A stretch of DNA of 64,000 nucleotides from Pyramidobacter piscolens W5455 (GCF_000177335.1 NZ_ADFP01000121.1:16240-80239); one strand, 5' to 3'; counted from the first letter of the stretch, positions 1 to 7,897 are shown. Notes: generated by a model from the letters alone, not told the origin. Numbers and translations: made by a program.

Positions 1-318
1 GGCCTCGACAAGCGCCGTTTGAACGTCCGTTCGATACACAGTGCTTTCAACACGCTGCTGCAATCGGCCGGAGCTATCGCCGTCAAGAAAGCCACCTGCG
101 TTCTGTGGGACGACCTGACCACTGCTGGCCTCGCCGACAAAGTCCAGCAAGTCGCGCACGTTCACGACGAATATCAATTATTGGTGAAAGAAGGAGAGGA
201 AGAACATGTTGGACAAATCGCCACCGCTGCGTTTGGAAAAGCCGGCTTATTCTTTGAATTCAGAATCCCTCTTGCGGGAGAGTTCAAATTTGGAAGAAAT
301 TGGGCTGAAACTCATTAG
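1..318 (+). CDS. Phage family A DNA polymerase, C-terminal end (T7 gp5-like), 5' partial
   Basis: Only the last 105 residues are in the window; the frame is open from base 1 to the TAG at 316-318. The tail matches the end of T7 gene 5 DNA polymerase: a palm-helix stretch (VRSIHSAFNTLLQSAGA), then motif C as HVHDEYQ, which carries the catalytic Asp, and the terminal GRNW near the stop. It would replicate phage DNA, in T7 with host thioredoxin as clamp; a thioredoxin-binding loop cannot be checked here. It heads the replication/nucleotide block that continues downstream. Confidence 0.93.
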   Translation, partial: GLDKRRLNVRSIHSAFNTLLQSAGAIAVKKATCVLWDDLTTAGLADKVQQVAHVHDEYQLLVKEGEEEHVGQIATAAFGKAGLFFEFRIPLAGEFKFGRNWAETH

Positions 319-484
319 GGCGAGCGTTAAGGCTGCTACTCGATTTCTGACGGAAGATGTCGCGCGATACGACGCCATTCCCGAAGACGAATTATTCCGC
401 GATCTTGTCGTCGTCCTCGGACTGCTCAGCTGTTTGAATAACGCTTTGAGCGGGGATGCCGTTGCGCCCGCGGAGGGCGATTGA
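206..484 (+). CDS. Small phage protein of unknown function
   Basis: A 92-residue frame overlapping the polymerase end. Two starts are plausible: ATG at 206 with AAGGAGAGG just upstream, or TTG at 290 with GGGAGAG seven bases upstream, which removes most of the overlap and leaves 64 residues. The C-terminal half looks helical and acidic (RYDAIPEDELFRDLVVVLGLL). It stops two bases before thyX, so it is probably translated in the same operon. No family recognised. Confidence 0.5.
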   Translation: MLDKSPPLRLEKPAYSLNSESLLRESSNLEEIGLKLIRASVKAATRFLTEDVARYDAIPEDELFRDLVVVLGLLSCLNNALSGDAVAPAEGD

Positions 485-485
485 A

Positions 486-1145
486 ATGTTCGTCGTGCCA
501 GTCGACAGCAGCAACCTCAGCGTACCTCGCTTGGCGAGGATTGCCCGCGTCTGCACGACGCCGTTAGAATGCCAGCCGGCGAGCGGCGCGGAAGAGGACG
601 ACGCGCGCCTTGTCCGCACACTGTATGAAAACGGCCATTGGAGCGTTTTCGAGCATGCCACAATGACCTTTTACATTGACGGCATCAGCCGCGCCTGTTC
701 CTTGCAGCTCGCCCGTCACAGACATATTTCGCGTACCGAAATGAGCCAACGGTATGTCACGTTCACTCGAGTAAAAGACGAGACAGACCGCATGTTCCTC
801 AATCGCGTCTGCGTCTTGCCGGAAGCGTACGACAGCCCCAAAGAACAGGCGTTGTGCGAAAGGGCTTTGCTTCGCCCGCTCGAAGCGTACCGGGAAGCGC
901 TCGAAAAATATGGGATGAAACCCGAAGACGCGCGCATGCTGCTTCCGGAAGCAGCCAAGACGCGCATGTACGTTACGTTCAATTTGCGTACATTGTTGGA
1001 GCTTATGGAAAAACGCGGGACGAACAGATACGCGCAAAAAGAAATACGGGATTTGGTAAACGCCATGTGGGCGCAGGTGCCTTTGGACGTGTGGCAGATA
1101 CTTGACCCGCTTGTACGGGAAGGGAGCAAGAAAAATGACCAGTGA
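486..1145 (+). CDS. thyX: Flavin-dependent thymidylate synthase ThyX
   Basis: Makes dTMP from dUMP using methylene-tetrahydrofolate, NADPH and FAD. The ThyX signature RHRxxSxxExSxRY is present as RHRHISRTEMSQRY around residues 78-91, and the C-terminal half keeps the ThyX-like RTLLELMEKR segment. Start chosen at ATG 486 because GGAGG at 472-476 has nine-base spacing; upstream frame extension has no ribosome site. At 219 residues it is of normal ThyX length. With the dNMP kinase and exonuclease downstream it supplies nucleotides for phage replication. Confidence 0.96.
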   Translation: MFVVPVDSSNLSVPRLARIARVCTTPLECQPASGAEEDDARLVRTLYENGHWSVFEHATMTFYIDGISRACSLQLARHRHISRTEMSQRYVTFTRVKDETDRMFLNRVCVLPEAYDSPKEQALCERALLRPLEAYREALEKYGMKPEDARMLLPEAAKTRMYVTFNLRTLLELMEKRGTNRYAQKEIRDLVNAMWAQVPLDVWQILDPLVREGSKKNDQ

Positions 1146-1629
1146 AGAATACGTGAAGATGCAGAAAATGTGGCTCGAAGCTACCGGCGTCAAGAAGGGC
1201 AGCTGGGTAAGGGTGACACGAAATGCAGTAAGCGGTGAAAGCGGTTGGAACAATTTGTGGGACGCGGAGATGACTAAGAGCGTAGGGAAGGTTCTGCGTG
1301 TAACGGGGGCATGCGTTAGTTCTCTTGGAATCGAACTAGCGGAGCCCAAGACTGTCTCTTTCAGATTCCCATTCTTCGTCCTCGACCTCGCAGAAGCGCC
1401 GAAGCCGGAGAAGTACCAATTCAAGCCGTTCGAGCAGGTGCTTGTGAGAAACAACGATAATGAGGTATGGTGCGCCAACGTGTTTAGCAGATACGTCAGG
1501 GGCAGTAGTTATCCTTACGAGTGCGTAAATTGTGTGTGGGAGCAGTGCATCCCTTACGCCTGGCACGAGCATCTGCTCGGTACGACAAACGCGCCCGTGG
1601 ACTTGACGAAGGATTATGACAAAGAGTAA
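1135..1629 (+). CDS. Conserved phage protein of unknown function
   Basis: 164 residues, overlapping the end of thyX by 11 bases; ATG 1135 follows GGGAGC at good spacing. The first half (KKGSWVRVTRNAV...GKVLRV...SLGIEL) reads like a small beta-barrel of alternating strands, and the second half repeats the pattern (FKPFEQVLVRNNDNEVWCANVF). A protein made of two related beta-rich halves is likely, but no named family is recognised. It sits inside the nucleotide-metabolism operon. Confidence 0.75.
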   Translation: MTSEEYVKMQKMWLEATGVKKGSWVRVTRNAVSGESGWNNLWDAEMTKSVGKVLRVTGACVSSLGIELAEPKTVSFRFPFFVLDLAEAPKPEKYQFKPFEQVLVRNNDNEVWCANVFSRYVRGSSYPYECVNCVWEQCIPYAWHEHLLGTTNAPVDLTKDYDKE

Positions 1630-1644
1630 CGGTATGGACGCAAA

Positions 1645-1713
1645 ATGAGAAACGTCGCGTACATCTACGACAGATTCCTCAATAAGGCCAATAAGTCCGA
1701 ACAGGAGGGATGA
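1645..1713 (+). CDS. Possible 22-residue phage peptide
   Basis: ATG 1645 to TGA 1711-1713, starting MRNVAYIYDRFLNKANK, fills the gap between two accepted genes. It has no clear ribosome binding site, and its last codons contain the AGGAGG used by the next gene, an arrangement that would couple the two. It may equally be leader sequence. Confidence 0.25.
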   Translation: MRNVAYIYDRFLNKANKSEQEG

Positions 1714-1946
1714 TGGTGTTTTCGTCACGTGATTTTGTTTGTGAAATAACCGCTGATTTACTCGCAGAAATCGACAGACTCGTCGAGCGCTTGAACACAT
1801 TAAAAAACGCATGCAGCGAAAAGCCCCGCAACGATTATGATTTTGTCAATGTGAGTTACGCCGCAGCTGCAAAGCGCGCTTCGATCGACGTTTGGCGGGC
1901 GCTCAGCGAATGGCGGCGCAAGATGCGGAACACTGCGCCGTTTTAG
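1713..1946 (+). CDS. Small helical phage protein
   Basis: 77 residues. AGGAGG at 1703-1708 could serve ATG 1713 or GTG 1716; ATG 1710 is too close. The protein is predicted helical (ITADLLAEIDRLVERLNTLKNAC, then ALSEWRRKMRN). Its ending WRALSEWRRKM resembles the ending of the protein at 32320-32577 (SQALVEWRKEI), so the two may be distant relatives at opposite ends of the prophage. Function unknown. Confidence 0.65.
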   Translation: MVFSSRDFVCEITADLLAEIDRLVERLNTLKNACSEKPRNDYDFVNVSYAAAAKRASIDVWRALSEWRRKMRNTAPF

Positions 1947-1957
1947 GAGGCCGCGAA

Positions 1958-2194
1958 ATGGTATGCCACGACAGCGCCGCCCGTTTGGGCAAGATCGCCG
2001 ACGACATCTCCGACGCTCTGGTCGGACTTGGTGTTTCCAAAAGCCAGTTTGCTTGGTACATGCGCGTCCCATTCAGTACGGTCGCGCGCTGGTGCGGTTA
2101 TGGGATTTCTCCACAGTCTCGTTATTTCAAGCGTGTCTGCAAAGAACTCGGGCTGGAACCGGAAGATTACGGATGGTATGAATATGGCGAATGA
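1958..2194 (+). CDS. Small protein with helix-turn-helix-like segment
   Basis: 78 residues from ATG 1958, preceded by AGGAGG at 1945-1950. The centre (GVSKSQFAWYMRVPFSTVARW, positions about 27-47) has the spacing of an HTH of the XRE/CRO type, followed by a hydrophobic third helix and an acidic aromatic tail (LEPEDYGWYEYGE). It may be a small DNA-binding regulator of the early/middle genes. The family assignment is inference from the pattern alone. Confidence 0.6.
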   Translation: MVCHDSAARLGKIADDISDALVGLGVSKSQFAWYMRVPFSTVARWCGYGISPQSRYFKRVCKELGLEPEDYGWYEYGE

Positions 2195-2543
2195 TTTGAA
2201 GTGGCTCCCGCAGTTCACCGACGAAGAGCTGGTGGTGCTGCATCGAAAGTGCTTCGGCGACAACGTAGACAGCTTGGCTTCCCGAGACGACGAACATGGA
2301 GATTACACATTCTTCGAAGACGGCTGGGGAGGAGACGAAGAACCTGATCTTCTGTTGGAGACGGCGTACTATTACAACGACTTCGATTGCCCCAGGCCTG
2401 TTGATTGGTCCGGCAGTGACGTCGGTCTTCACGCGCGCTTTGTCGAATACATGTACAAACGTTTCGGCGCGCCTTATATCGTTGACTTTGCGCGTTACAT
2501 GACAAACGGCGCTGATGTTAGGGAGTATCTTGAGTATGCCTGA
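2178..2543 (+). CDS. Acidic phage protein of unknown function
   Basis: 121 residues from ATG 2178 (ATG 2184 also possible), overlapping the preceding gene by 17 bases. The sequence is rich in Asp/Glu and aromatic residues (DDEHGDYTFFEDGWGGDEEPDLLLE), giving a strongly negative charge. Such proteins in phage early regions can be DNA mimics, but there is no direct evidence for that here. Overlap with its neighbours on both sides indicates translational coupling. Confidence 0.65.
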   Translation: MNMANDLKWLPQFTDEELVVLHRKCFGDNVDSLASRDDEHGDYTFFEDGWGGDEEPDLLLETAYYYNDFDCPRPVDWSGSDVGLHARFVEYMYKRFGAPYIVDFARYMTNGADVREYLEYA

Positions 2544-3294
2544 TGGCAAGTTGACGCTTCTTATCGACGGCGACATTATTGCCTACAAAGTCGCTTGCGC
2601 TTGCGAACACGCTATCGAATGGTCGGAAGGCGTTTGGACCCTCCATTCCGATCTCAAGGAAGCTAAAGCGCTGTTTCAGGAGCAGTACGAACAGATACGG
2701 GACAAGATCACGGCCGACGACGCGGTCTTCGCGCTGAGTCCCAAGCGCAATTTCCGTTACCGTATCTGGCCGGAATACAAGGCTAATCGAAAAGACAAGC
2801 GCCGCCCCTTGGTGCTGGAACAGCTCAAAGCATGGATGACGGAAGAGTACGAAACCTTCCTGCGCCCCGGTCTTGAAGCCGACGACTCACTCGGCATTCT
2901 CGCCACGTCGCCGTACATTATTGAAGGCGAGAAAATCATCGTCAGCGCGGACAAAGACTTCAAGACAGTCCCGGCTAAATTCTGCGACATTCGCGATTGG
3001 GAAGTCCGCGAGACGACAGAAGCGCAGGCCGATTACAATCATATGTTCCAGACCCTCACGGGCGACGCCTGCGACGGGTATAAAGGCTGCCCGGATTGCG
3101 GGCCGGTAAAGGCCCGGAAAGTTCTGGACGGCCTTTCGTCGTATCGGGAGATGTGGCCCGCCGTCGTCGAGGCTTACGCCAAAAAAGGTCTGGGAGAAGA
3201 ATACGCGCTCGTCATGGCGCGGCTCGCTCGTATCTGCCGCCGCGGGGATTATGACTTCAAAAGAAAGGAAGTTATTTTATGGACTCCAATGTAG
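2536..3294 (+). CDS. T7 gp6-like 5'-3' exonuclease
   Basis: 252 residues from ATG 2536 (MPDGKLTLLIDGDIIAYK). The FEN/PIN-type nuclease acidic motifs are visible: LIDGDII near the N-terminus, LEADDSLG in the middle, then SADKDFKTVP and LTGDACDGYKG. The last two closely parallel T7 gp6 (CDKDFKTIP, IKGDITDGYSG). In T7 the enzyme removes RNA primers and degrades host DNA. The first codons overlap the previous gene by eight bases and the 3' end overlaps the dNMP kinase. Confidence 0.92.
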   Translation: MPDGKLTLLIDGDIIAYKVACACEHAIEWSEGVWTLHSDLKEAKALFQEQYEQIRDKITADDAVFALSPKRNFRYRIWPEYKANRKDKRRPLVLEQLKAWMTEEYETFLRPGLEADDSLGILATSPYIIEGEKIIVSADKDFKTVPAKFCDIRDWEVRETTEAQADYNHMFQTLTGDACDGYKGCPDCGPVKARKVLDGLSSYREMWPAVVEAYAKKGLGEEYALVMARLARICRRGDYDFKRKEVILWTPM

Positions 3295-3908
3295 GTACTG
3301 TGCCTTTTGTGAAAAAGACATCGCCGTTCATTGTCGCTATCGCCGGTAACGGGCACGACGCTGGCAAAACCACCGTCGGTGATTTTATCGCCGATGTTTT
3401 GACGCGCGTTTACAGCCTCGACTCAATCCGCCTGCCGCTCGCTGCGCCGCTGAAAGAGTTCTGTACCAACTTGTACGGTGTGCCATTCAACTGGGTAAAC
3501 AAAGACGAGTACAACAAAGAGATCGGCACTGTCCCGCGCAGTGTACTTATCGACGTCGGGCAGGCCCTCACCAGCCATTACCCGGCCATTTTCGTCGAAG
3601 CCCTATGCCGGCGCGTTAAAAGAGACTTTGCCAACGAAAATTTTTACACTCCGTCCATTGTTATTGTCGACGACCTGCGCTTTCAGGTCGAATTGGAAAC
3701 GCTGAAGAAGTCCTTTCCCAATGCTGTCCTTTCGTGCTTTGTTGAGCGTAAAAAAGCAAAGAACGAGTTTAAAAACACGAGCATGGACGCAGACTTAGTG
3801 CATGAGACATCAGTACGCTTCTCCAATAATTCTGACTTGGGCAGGCTGTACACGTGCGCGTGCGATATCGCTAAGGAAATAGCTGGATGCGTTGGGGCCG
3901 TACTATAA
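3279..3908 (+). CDS. Phage deoxynucleoside monophosphate kinase
   Basis: 209 residues. A P-loop reads AGNGHDAGKTT at about residues 22-32, followed by a lid/base-binding region (RSVLIDVGQALTSHYPAIFVEAL) and VIVDDLRFQVELETLK, the pattern of phage dNMP kinases of the T4 gp1/T5 type. It would phosphorylate dNMPs, including dTMP made by ThyX. ATG 3279 has AAAGGAAG upstream and overlaps the exonuclease end by 16 bases, so the two are coupled. Confidence 0.85.
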   Translation: MDSNVGTVPFVKKTSPFIVAIAGNGHDAGKTTVGDFIADVLTRVYSLDSIRLPLAAPLKEFCTNLYGVPFNWVNKDEYNKEIGTVPRSVLIDVGQALTSHYPAIFVEALCRRVKRDFANENFYTPSIVIVDDLRFQVELETLKKSFPNAVLSCFVERKKAKNEFKNTSMDADLVHETSVRFSNNSDLGRLYTCACDIAKEIAGCVGAVL

Positions 3909-3931
3909 AGCGCCGATTTGGAGGGATTGTA

Positions 3932-4093
3932 TTGCTGTTACAGGACGAGTTTTATGACAAACTTCTCAGTTTTCGCGCGGATATCGAAGAACTTTACATA
4001 AAGACCACCGAAGGAAAGTTGGCCTATGCGTTGCGTTGCCTGTTCGACGCTATGGACGACGTTTTGGATATTATCAAGAGGGTAAACGAATAA
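3932..4093 (+). CDS. Tiny helical protein, member 1 of a tandem family
   Basis: 53 residues from TTG 3932, chosen because GGAGGG at 3920-3925 lies six bases upstream. Core KLLSFRADIEELY...LRCLFDAMDDVLDIIKRVNE aligns without difficulty to the product at 4495-4707 (KLFLSARAQLEDIY...MQRLLNNVDDVIDAFEEAE). The two look like a local duplication. Function unknown; probably a helical hairpin. Confidence 0.6.
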   Translation: MLLQDEFYDKLLSFRADIEELYIKTTEGKLAYALRCLFDAMDDVLDIIKRVNE

Positions 4094-4138
4094 TGCAGCG
4101 CGATTTTGTCGGTACGTTTGTTGAAGGAGATGCCAAAA

Positions 4139-4498
4139 ATGCTTGACACAGAGGTTTTAGAACTGCTGCCTACCAACAGGCTTGTTTCGCGTGTTGCTAT
4201 TTATAGCGATCGTTTTTGGTGCGCTTACGAAAAAGTTATGGAAACACTGTCTAGATTCTGCAATGTTGCCGACGCGGCATTCGAACATAAGAAAAGCCTT
4301 ATCAGCGAGATGGCACATTCCCCAAAAAAAGAGAAGGAGTGGTGTTCCGCTAAAAACGCACTTGTCGAGAATCTCAAAAATATGGCCGCTTGTTCGGGAG
4401 CCTTATTGATCGCGTTCGGGAAAGATACTCCGGAGAATATGGCGGCTGTTTGCACGGCTTTTTTGTCAACGTGGGATCCCAACAGATACAAAAAATGA
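4139..4498 (+). CDS. Helical phage protein of unknown function
   Basis: 119 residues from ATG 4139, with AAGGAG at 4124-4128 as ribosome site. Mostly helical and Cys-containing (SRFCNVADAAFEHKKSLISEM, then ALVENLKNMAACSGALLIAF). It lies between the two copies of the small duplicated helical gene and its stop overlaps the next ATG (ATGA). No family recognised. Confidence 0.65.
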   Translation: MLDTEVLELLPTNRLVSRVAIYSDRFWCAYEKVMETLSRFCNVADAAFEHKKSLISEMAHSPKKEKEWCSAKNALVENLKNMAACSGALLIAFGKDTPENMAAVCTAFLSTWDPNRYKK

Positions 4499-4707
4499 CG
4501 CATCCTTATATCTCTTTTTCGTACATGACGCGCGCCGAGAAGGAACGACTGTCGAAGTTGTTCCTCTCGGCGCGCGCTCAGCTGGAAGACATCTATTGCA
4601 GCCCTTACACGGATTCATCGTGTTTCGCCCTTATGATGCAGCGTCTTCTGAACAACGTGGACGACGTTATCGATGCTTTTGAGGAGGCTGAAATTGCCGG
4701 TGAATAA
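4495..4707 (+). CDS. Tiny helical protein, member 2 of a tandem family
   Basis: 70 residues starting at the ATGA overlap with the preceding gene. A longer in-frame extension to ATG 4390 would overlap by over 100 bases and is less likely. Similar along its core to the 3932-4093 product, including a shared VDDVID/MDDVLD box near the C-terminus. Its own end contains GAGGAGG, the ribosome site of the next gene. Confidence 0.62.
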   Translation: MTHPYISFSYMTRAEKERLSKLFLSARAQLEDIYCSPYTDSSCFALMMQRLLNNVDDVIDAFEEAEIAGE

Positions 4708-4909
4708 CCAGTACAGCGCCGCGTTTTTGGAGCGGCAGTATCGTCGTGTGAATTATGCGCTCTCGTTTATAGAGTCTGTGAGCGACTCTATGAACAACCA
4801 CAACGGCCCGGTCGACGAATTGTTCAAGCAGGTCGACACCGTTTACTCCGAAGCTTTGTGCCTCTTGAATATGCTGGCGAAAGCGACAAACCGCGTTGTG
4901 CGTACATAG
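4694..4909 (+). CDS. Tiny helical protein, possible member 3 of the tandem family
   Basis: 71 residues from TTG 4694; GAGGAGG at 4681-4686 is seven bases upstream, and GTG 4700 is an alternative. Predicted all-helical (LERQYRRVNYALSFIESVSDSM, then VDELFKQVDTVYSEALCLLNML). It shares size, helix layout and position with the two preceding small proteins but the sequence match is weak. Last gene before the inverted repeat that separates the replication and virion blocks. Confidence 0.6.
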   Translation: MPVNNQYSAAFLERQYRRVNYALSFIESVSDSMNNHNGPVDELFKQVDTVYSEALCLLNMLAKATNRVVRT

Positions 4910-4916
4910 CCGTCTA

Positions 4917-4967
4917 TTCCGTTGTAAAAACAACGGATTACATAATTTCGTTGTTTTTACAACGGAA
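4917..4967. repeat. Nested inverted repeat between replication and virion blocks
   Basis: Perfect 19-bp inverted repeat: 4917-4935 and 4949-4967, with a 13-base AT-rich centre. Each arm is itself a small hairpin (CCGTTGT-AAAA-ACAACGG on the left, CGTTGT-TTTT-ACAACG on the right), so either a single long stem or two small ones can form. Oligo-T in the arm could give termination on either strand. Position suggests a terminator, RNA-processing site or operator at the boundary between early/middle and late genes. Confidence 0.75.
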
Positions 4968-5005
4968 TGCATTAATGAGGTAATTATTTAAAGGAGGGCA
5001 TAATC

Positions 5006-5224
5006 GTGTGTTTTTCTAAGCCAAAGGAAATTCAGCCAGCGCCCGCGCCTCCGGCGCCCGAACCCGTGCCTGAAAGCGTCGCCCCGGCGAATACGGAAAC
5101 GACGTCGACACGGGCACAGACAAAGATCAGGCGTAAAGGGCTGAGTTCGTACCGCACCGATCTCAACGTTTCGGGAGTTTCAGGCGGCGCGTCTTCCGGC
5201 AGTGGTCTGAATGTCCCGAGATAA
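5006..5224 (+). CDS. Proline-rich small virion-region protein
   Basis: 72 residues from GTG 5006, with AAGGAGG at 4992-4998. N-terminus MCFSKPKE, then a Pro/Ala/Glu-rich linker and a C-terminal KGLSSYRTDLNV segment. Short proteins with this layout (MC start, Pro-rich linker, closing xxLRxxLN-type motif) commonly lie just upstream of T7-like portal genes; T7 gp7.3, a tail assembly protein, is the nearest positional analogue. Overlaps the portal start by 14 bases. Confidence 0.7.
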   Translation: MCFSKPKEIQPAPAPPAPEPVPESVAPANTETTSTRAQTKIRRKGLSSYRTDLNVSGVSGGASSGSGLNVPR

Positions 5225-6815
5225 AACGCTCGCCGCGCTCCGGCGAAGCGCGCGAACTACGTTCAAGGCGCGCTTCGAACTGCTCGCCGGTATCCGCGAA
5301 AGCTACTGCCAACGCGCCGAACAATGCTCGGCGCTGACGGACCCTTATTTATTCCCCAAAGATGGCGTGACGGGCGAGAAGGTCGCGTCTCCATACCAGT
5401 CCGTAGGCGCGGAAGGCGTGACCAACCTCAGTTCGCGCATTCTCAATATCATCCTTCCGCCGAACCGCCCGCCCTTCCGCCTCCGCGTCGAGAAAAACCC
5501 GGCGCTGCCGGAAGAGAAACGAAATTGGCAACAGATCGAAGAAGGCTTGGCACAGCTTGAAAAAATGGTGTGCGACCACATCGAAACGCTCGAAGACCGC
5601 GTCGTGATCGCCGAAGCCATCCCTCACCTGCTGGTGACGGGGAACGTCCTGCTGCACGTCCGCAAAGACGGCATTCGTCTGCACAGTCTCAGGAATTACG
5701 TCGTCAGCCGCGACCCCCGCGGTAACGTCGCCGAGATCATCGTCCGGGAAAAAGTCGATCCGCGTTTCCTTGCGCTGCCGTTAGCAACGTCCACGACGGA
5801 CGCGCCGGAAAACGACCGCCGCCCCGAGGACAAAGCCAGCTACAAGGAACTGTTCACGCAGATCAAACGCACCGAAAACGGTTGGTCGCTGCAACAGGAA
5901 GTCGATGGTAAGTTTGTTAGCAAACACGGTCATTACAAGAAAGATGAATGTCCTTGGCTTCCGCTGCGCATGTATCGCGTTTCCGGCGAAAGCTACGGTC
6001 GCGGTTATGTCGAGAAGTATCTTGGCGACCACAAGTCCCTTGAAGCTTTGACCAAGGCCATCGTCGAAGGCGCGGCAGCGTGTGCCAAGGTCGTTTTTCT
6101 TGTTTCTCCCAACGGCACGCTCAAGGCCAAACAGCTTGAAGAGGCGGGTAACCTTGCCATTCTCACCGGCAGCGCCGCGGAAGTTTCGACCGTACAGGTA
6201 CAGAAAGCCAACGATTTCCAAATCGCCAAAGCCATGGCCGATAACCTTCAACAGCGCCTCAGCCGCGCGTATCTGTTGAACTCGGCCATTCAACGCAACG
6301 CAGAGCGCGTTACGGCAGAAGAGATCAGGTATATGGCGCAGGAACTCGAAACGGCGCTGGGCGGGCTGTACTCGATGCTTTCGATGGAGTTCCAGCATCC
6401 TTATGTGAAACTCCGCATGAAGTATATGAAGGAAGACGCTCTTCTTCCTGATCTTGATCAACAGTATCAGGAAGGAAAAGTCGGCGTAAAGATCGTCACG
6501 GGCATCGACGCTTTGGGCCGGGGACAAGACGCCAGCCGCCTCACCGAATGGGCGGGGATCGTCTTCAAGACCATCGGGCCTCAGGTCGCCTTGCCCTACA
6601 TCAACGCGTCGGCCTTTATGAAAGCCCTCGCCAACAGCATGGGTATCGACGGCGTGAGTCTGCTCAAGTCGCAGGAAGAGATCGAAGCCGAACAGGAACA
6701 GTCTCAGCAGAACCAGCTCCTTCAAAACGTCGCCCCCAACGCCGTCAACCAGATCGGCGCTTTGCTGGGCAAGCGCATGGACGCGGAGAATCAAGAACAG
6801 TCCCCAATCTCTTAA
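5211..6815 (+). CDS. Portal (head-to-tail connector) protein, T7 gp8-like
   Basis: 534 residues, the usual size for T7-type connectors. The protein forms the dodecameric DNA-entry ring of the capsid vertex. Recognisable family stretches are YCQRAEQCSALTDPYLFP near the N-terminus, GAEGVTNLSSRILNIILPP, the central YGRGYVEKYLGDHKSLEAL and RVTAEEIRYMAQELETALGG. The C-terminus is Gln-rich. It opens the virion operon and is followed by scaffold and capsid genes as in T7. Confidence 0.95.
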   Translation: MSRDKTLAALRRSARTTFKARFELLAGIRESYCQRAEQCSALTDPYLFPKDGVTGEKVASPYQSVGAEGVTNLSSRILNIILPPNRPPFRLRVEKNPALPEEKRNWQQIEEGLAQLEKMVCDHIETLEDRVVIAEAIPHLLVTGNVLLHVRKDGIRLHSLRNYVVSRDPRGNVAEIIVREKVDPRFLALPLATSTTDAPENDRRPEDKASYKELFTQIKRTENGWSLQQEVDGKFVSKHGHYKKDECPWLPLRMYRVSGESYGRGYVEKYLGDHKSLEALTKAIVEGAAACAKVVFLVSPNGTLKAKQLEEAGNLAILTGSAAEVSTVQVQKANDFQIAKAMADNLQQRLSRAYLLNSAIQRNAERVTAEEIRYMAQELETALGGLYSMLSMEFQHPYVKLRMKYMKEDALLPDLDQQYQEGKVGVKIVTGIDALGRGQDASRLTEWAGIVFKTIGPQVALPYINASAFMKALANSMGIDGVSLLKSQEEIEAEQEQSQQNQLLQNVAPNAVNQIGALLGKRMDAENQEQSPIS

Positions 6816-6914
6816 CAGTTCAACTGTTCATTGGTTGGGCCGTTCATTAGGGCTGCGTCGTTCGTGGAGGGGCAGCATGCACCCGAAACGGAACCGCAAC
6901 ACGACGCCCCACTT

Positions 6915-6951
6915 CCCTGCCTCTCCTTTAAGGAGGGGCGGGGATTCTATT
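6915..6951 (+). terminator. Strong GC-rich hairpin after portal gene
   Basis: The segment around CTCCTTTAAGGAG extends outward to about 14 paired bases (CCCTGCCTCTCCTT against AAGGAGGGGCGGGG, two wobbles) and is followed by ATTCTATTTTTATT. It fits an imperfect intrinsic terminator or an mRNA-processing/stability hairpin in the 160-base gap between the portal gene and the next small gene. Confidence 0.5.
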
Positions 6952-6975
6952 TTTATTCTACGGAGGAAAGATCAG

Positions 6976-7128
6976 ATGGCGAACACGAAAAAAGCGGCAA
7001 CGGTAGTGGCCGGCAACCCCGCCGAACTGGCGATCCAGCCTAACGTCCACGAGTACGAACGACGCGAAGACGATATGGGCAACGGCATCAAGCGTGTTAC
7101 GTATTACGTCAAGAAAGACGAAGAATAA
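6976..7128 (+). CDS. Small virion-region protein of unknown function
   Basis: 50 residues from ATG 6976 (MANTKKAATVVAGNP), with GGAGGAAAG at 6962-6970. The upstream extension to 6835 runs through the hairpin and has no ribosome site. Ends ITYY-like (KRVTYYVKKDEE) and overlaps the scaffold ATG by one base, so it is coupled to scaffold translation. Unknown role; the position between portal and scaffold suggests a minor head component. Confidence 0.6.
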   Translation: MANTKKAATVVAGNPAELAIQPNVHEYERREDDMGNGIKRVTYYVKKDEE

Positions 7129-7871
7129 TGGCGGAAGAGCAGATCGACGTTGCTGTCGAAGAGAACACGGGCGGTAACGCGTTCGGTTTCGACGACGGCG
7201 CGCAGGCCGAACAAAGCGAAGAGCAGTTCGAAGAAGGTCTCGGCGTCCCCGAGGACGAACCGGAAGAAGGTGCCGCGCAAGAAGAACAGAGCGAAGAAGA
7301 GCTTGTCGAGAAGCTGGCTGAAAATGCGGCTGAGGCGCAGTCTGTAGTCTCTTTCCTTGCGTCCAAAGGCATTGACTACGACAGCCTCGTTGCCGAGTAC
7401 AGCCGTGACGGTAAACTCTCGGAGCAGACCTACAGGCAGTTCGATAAAGCGGGGCTGCCGCGCTCCATGGTCGACGCCTATTGTGCTGGCCAGCAGGCCC
7501 TGTACGAGTCCTGGGTAGATCACGTTAAGGGCATTGCAGGCGGCGAAGAGAACTATGCCGAGCTGATGAAATTCGCCAGCGCCACGCTGAGCGACAAGGA
7601 AAAAGAAGCCTACGACCTCGCCGTCAATTCCGGCGACATGGGAACGGCCCGCATGGCCGTCGAAGCGCTCTTGTACCGCTACAATCATGAGTATCCAGAC
7701 GACGGCTACGATTATGAGGGGAACGACAGTGATTCTGCCGTCGCCGTCACGGGCTTCAAGACCCTCGACGAAGCTGTCGCCGCGCAGGAAGACCCGCGCA
7801 TGTACACTGACCCCGAATACGCCAAAGTGTTCAATATGCGTTTAATGAAAACGCCGTTTTTGAAGCAGTAA
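7128..7871 (+). CDS. Capsid assembly scaffolding protein, T7 gp9-like
   Basis: 247 residues. Very acidic N-terminal half (runs of Glu/Asp between residues 20 and 65), helical middle, and a C-terminal region ending DPEYAKVFNMRLMKTPFLKQ; C-terminal basic/hydrophobic ends of scaffolds bind the coat protein. Order portal-scaffold-capsid, size and composition match the T7 capsid assembly family. It would guide procapsid formation and then leave the particle. Confidence 0.88.
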   Translation: MAEEQIDVAVEENTGGNAFGFDDGAQAEQSEEQFEEGLGVPEDEPEEGAAQEEQSEEELVEKLAENAAEAQSVVSFLASKGIDYDSLVAEYSRDGKLSEQTYRQFDKAGLPRSMVDAYCAGQQALYESWVDHVKGIAGGEENYAELMKFASATLSDKEKEAYDLAVNSGDMGTARMAVEALLYRYNHEYPDDGYDYEGNDSDSAVAVTGFKTLDEAVAAQEDPRMYTDPEYAKVFNMRLMKTPFLKQ

Positions 7872-7897
7872 AAATTTCCTAAAGGAGACTGATATCC

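Noticed and set aside
1..320. Possible T7-type phage RNA polymerase
   Set aside because: The partial gene is clearly a DNA polymerase (HDEYQ motif C, terminal GRNW); any RNA polymerase would be upstream of the window.
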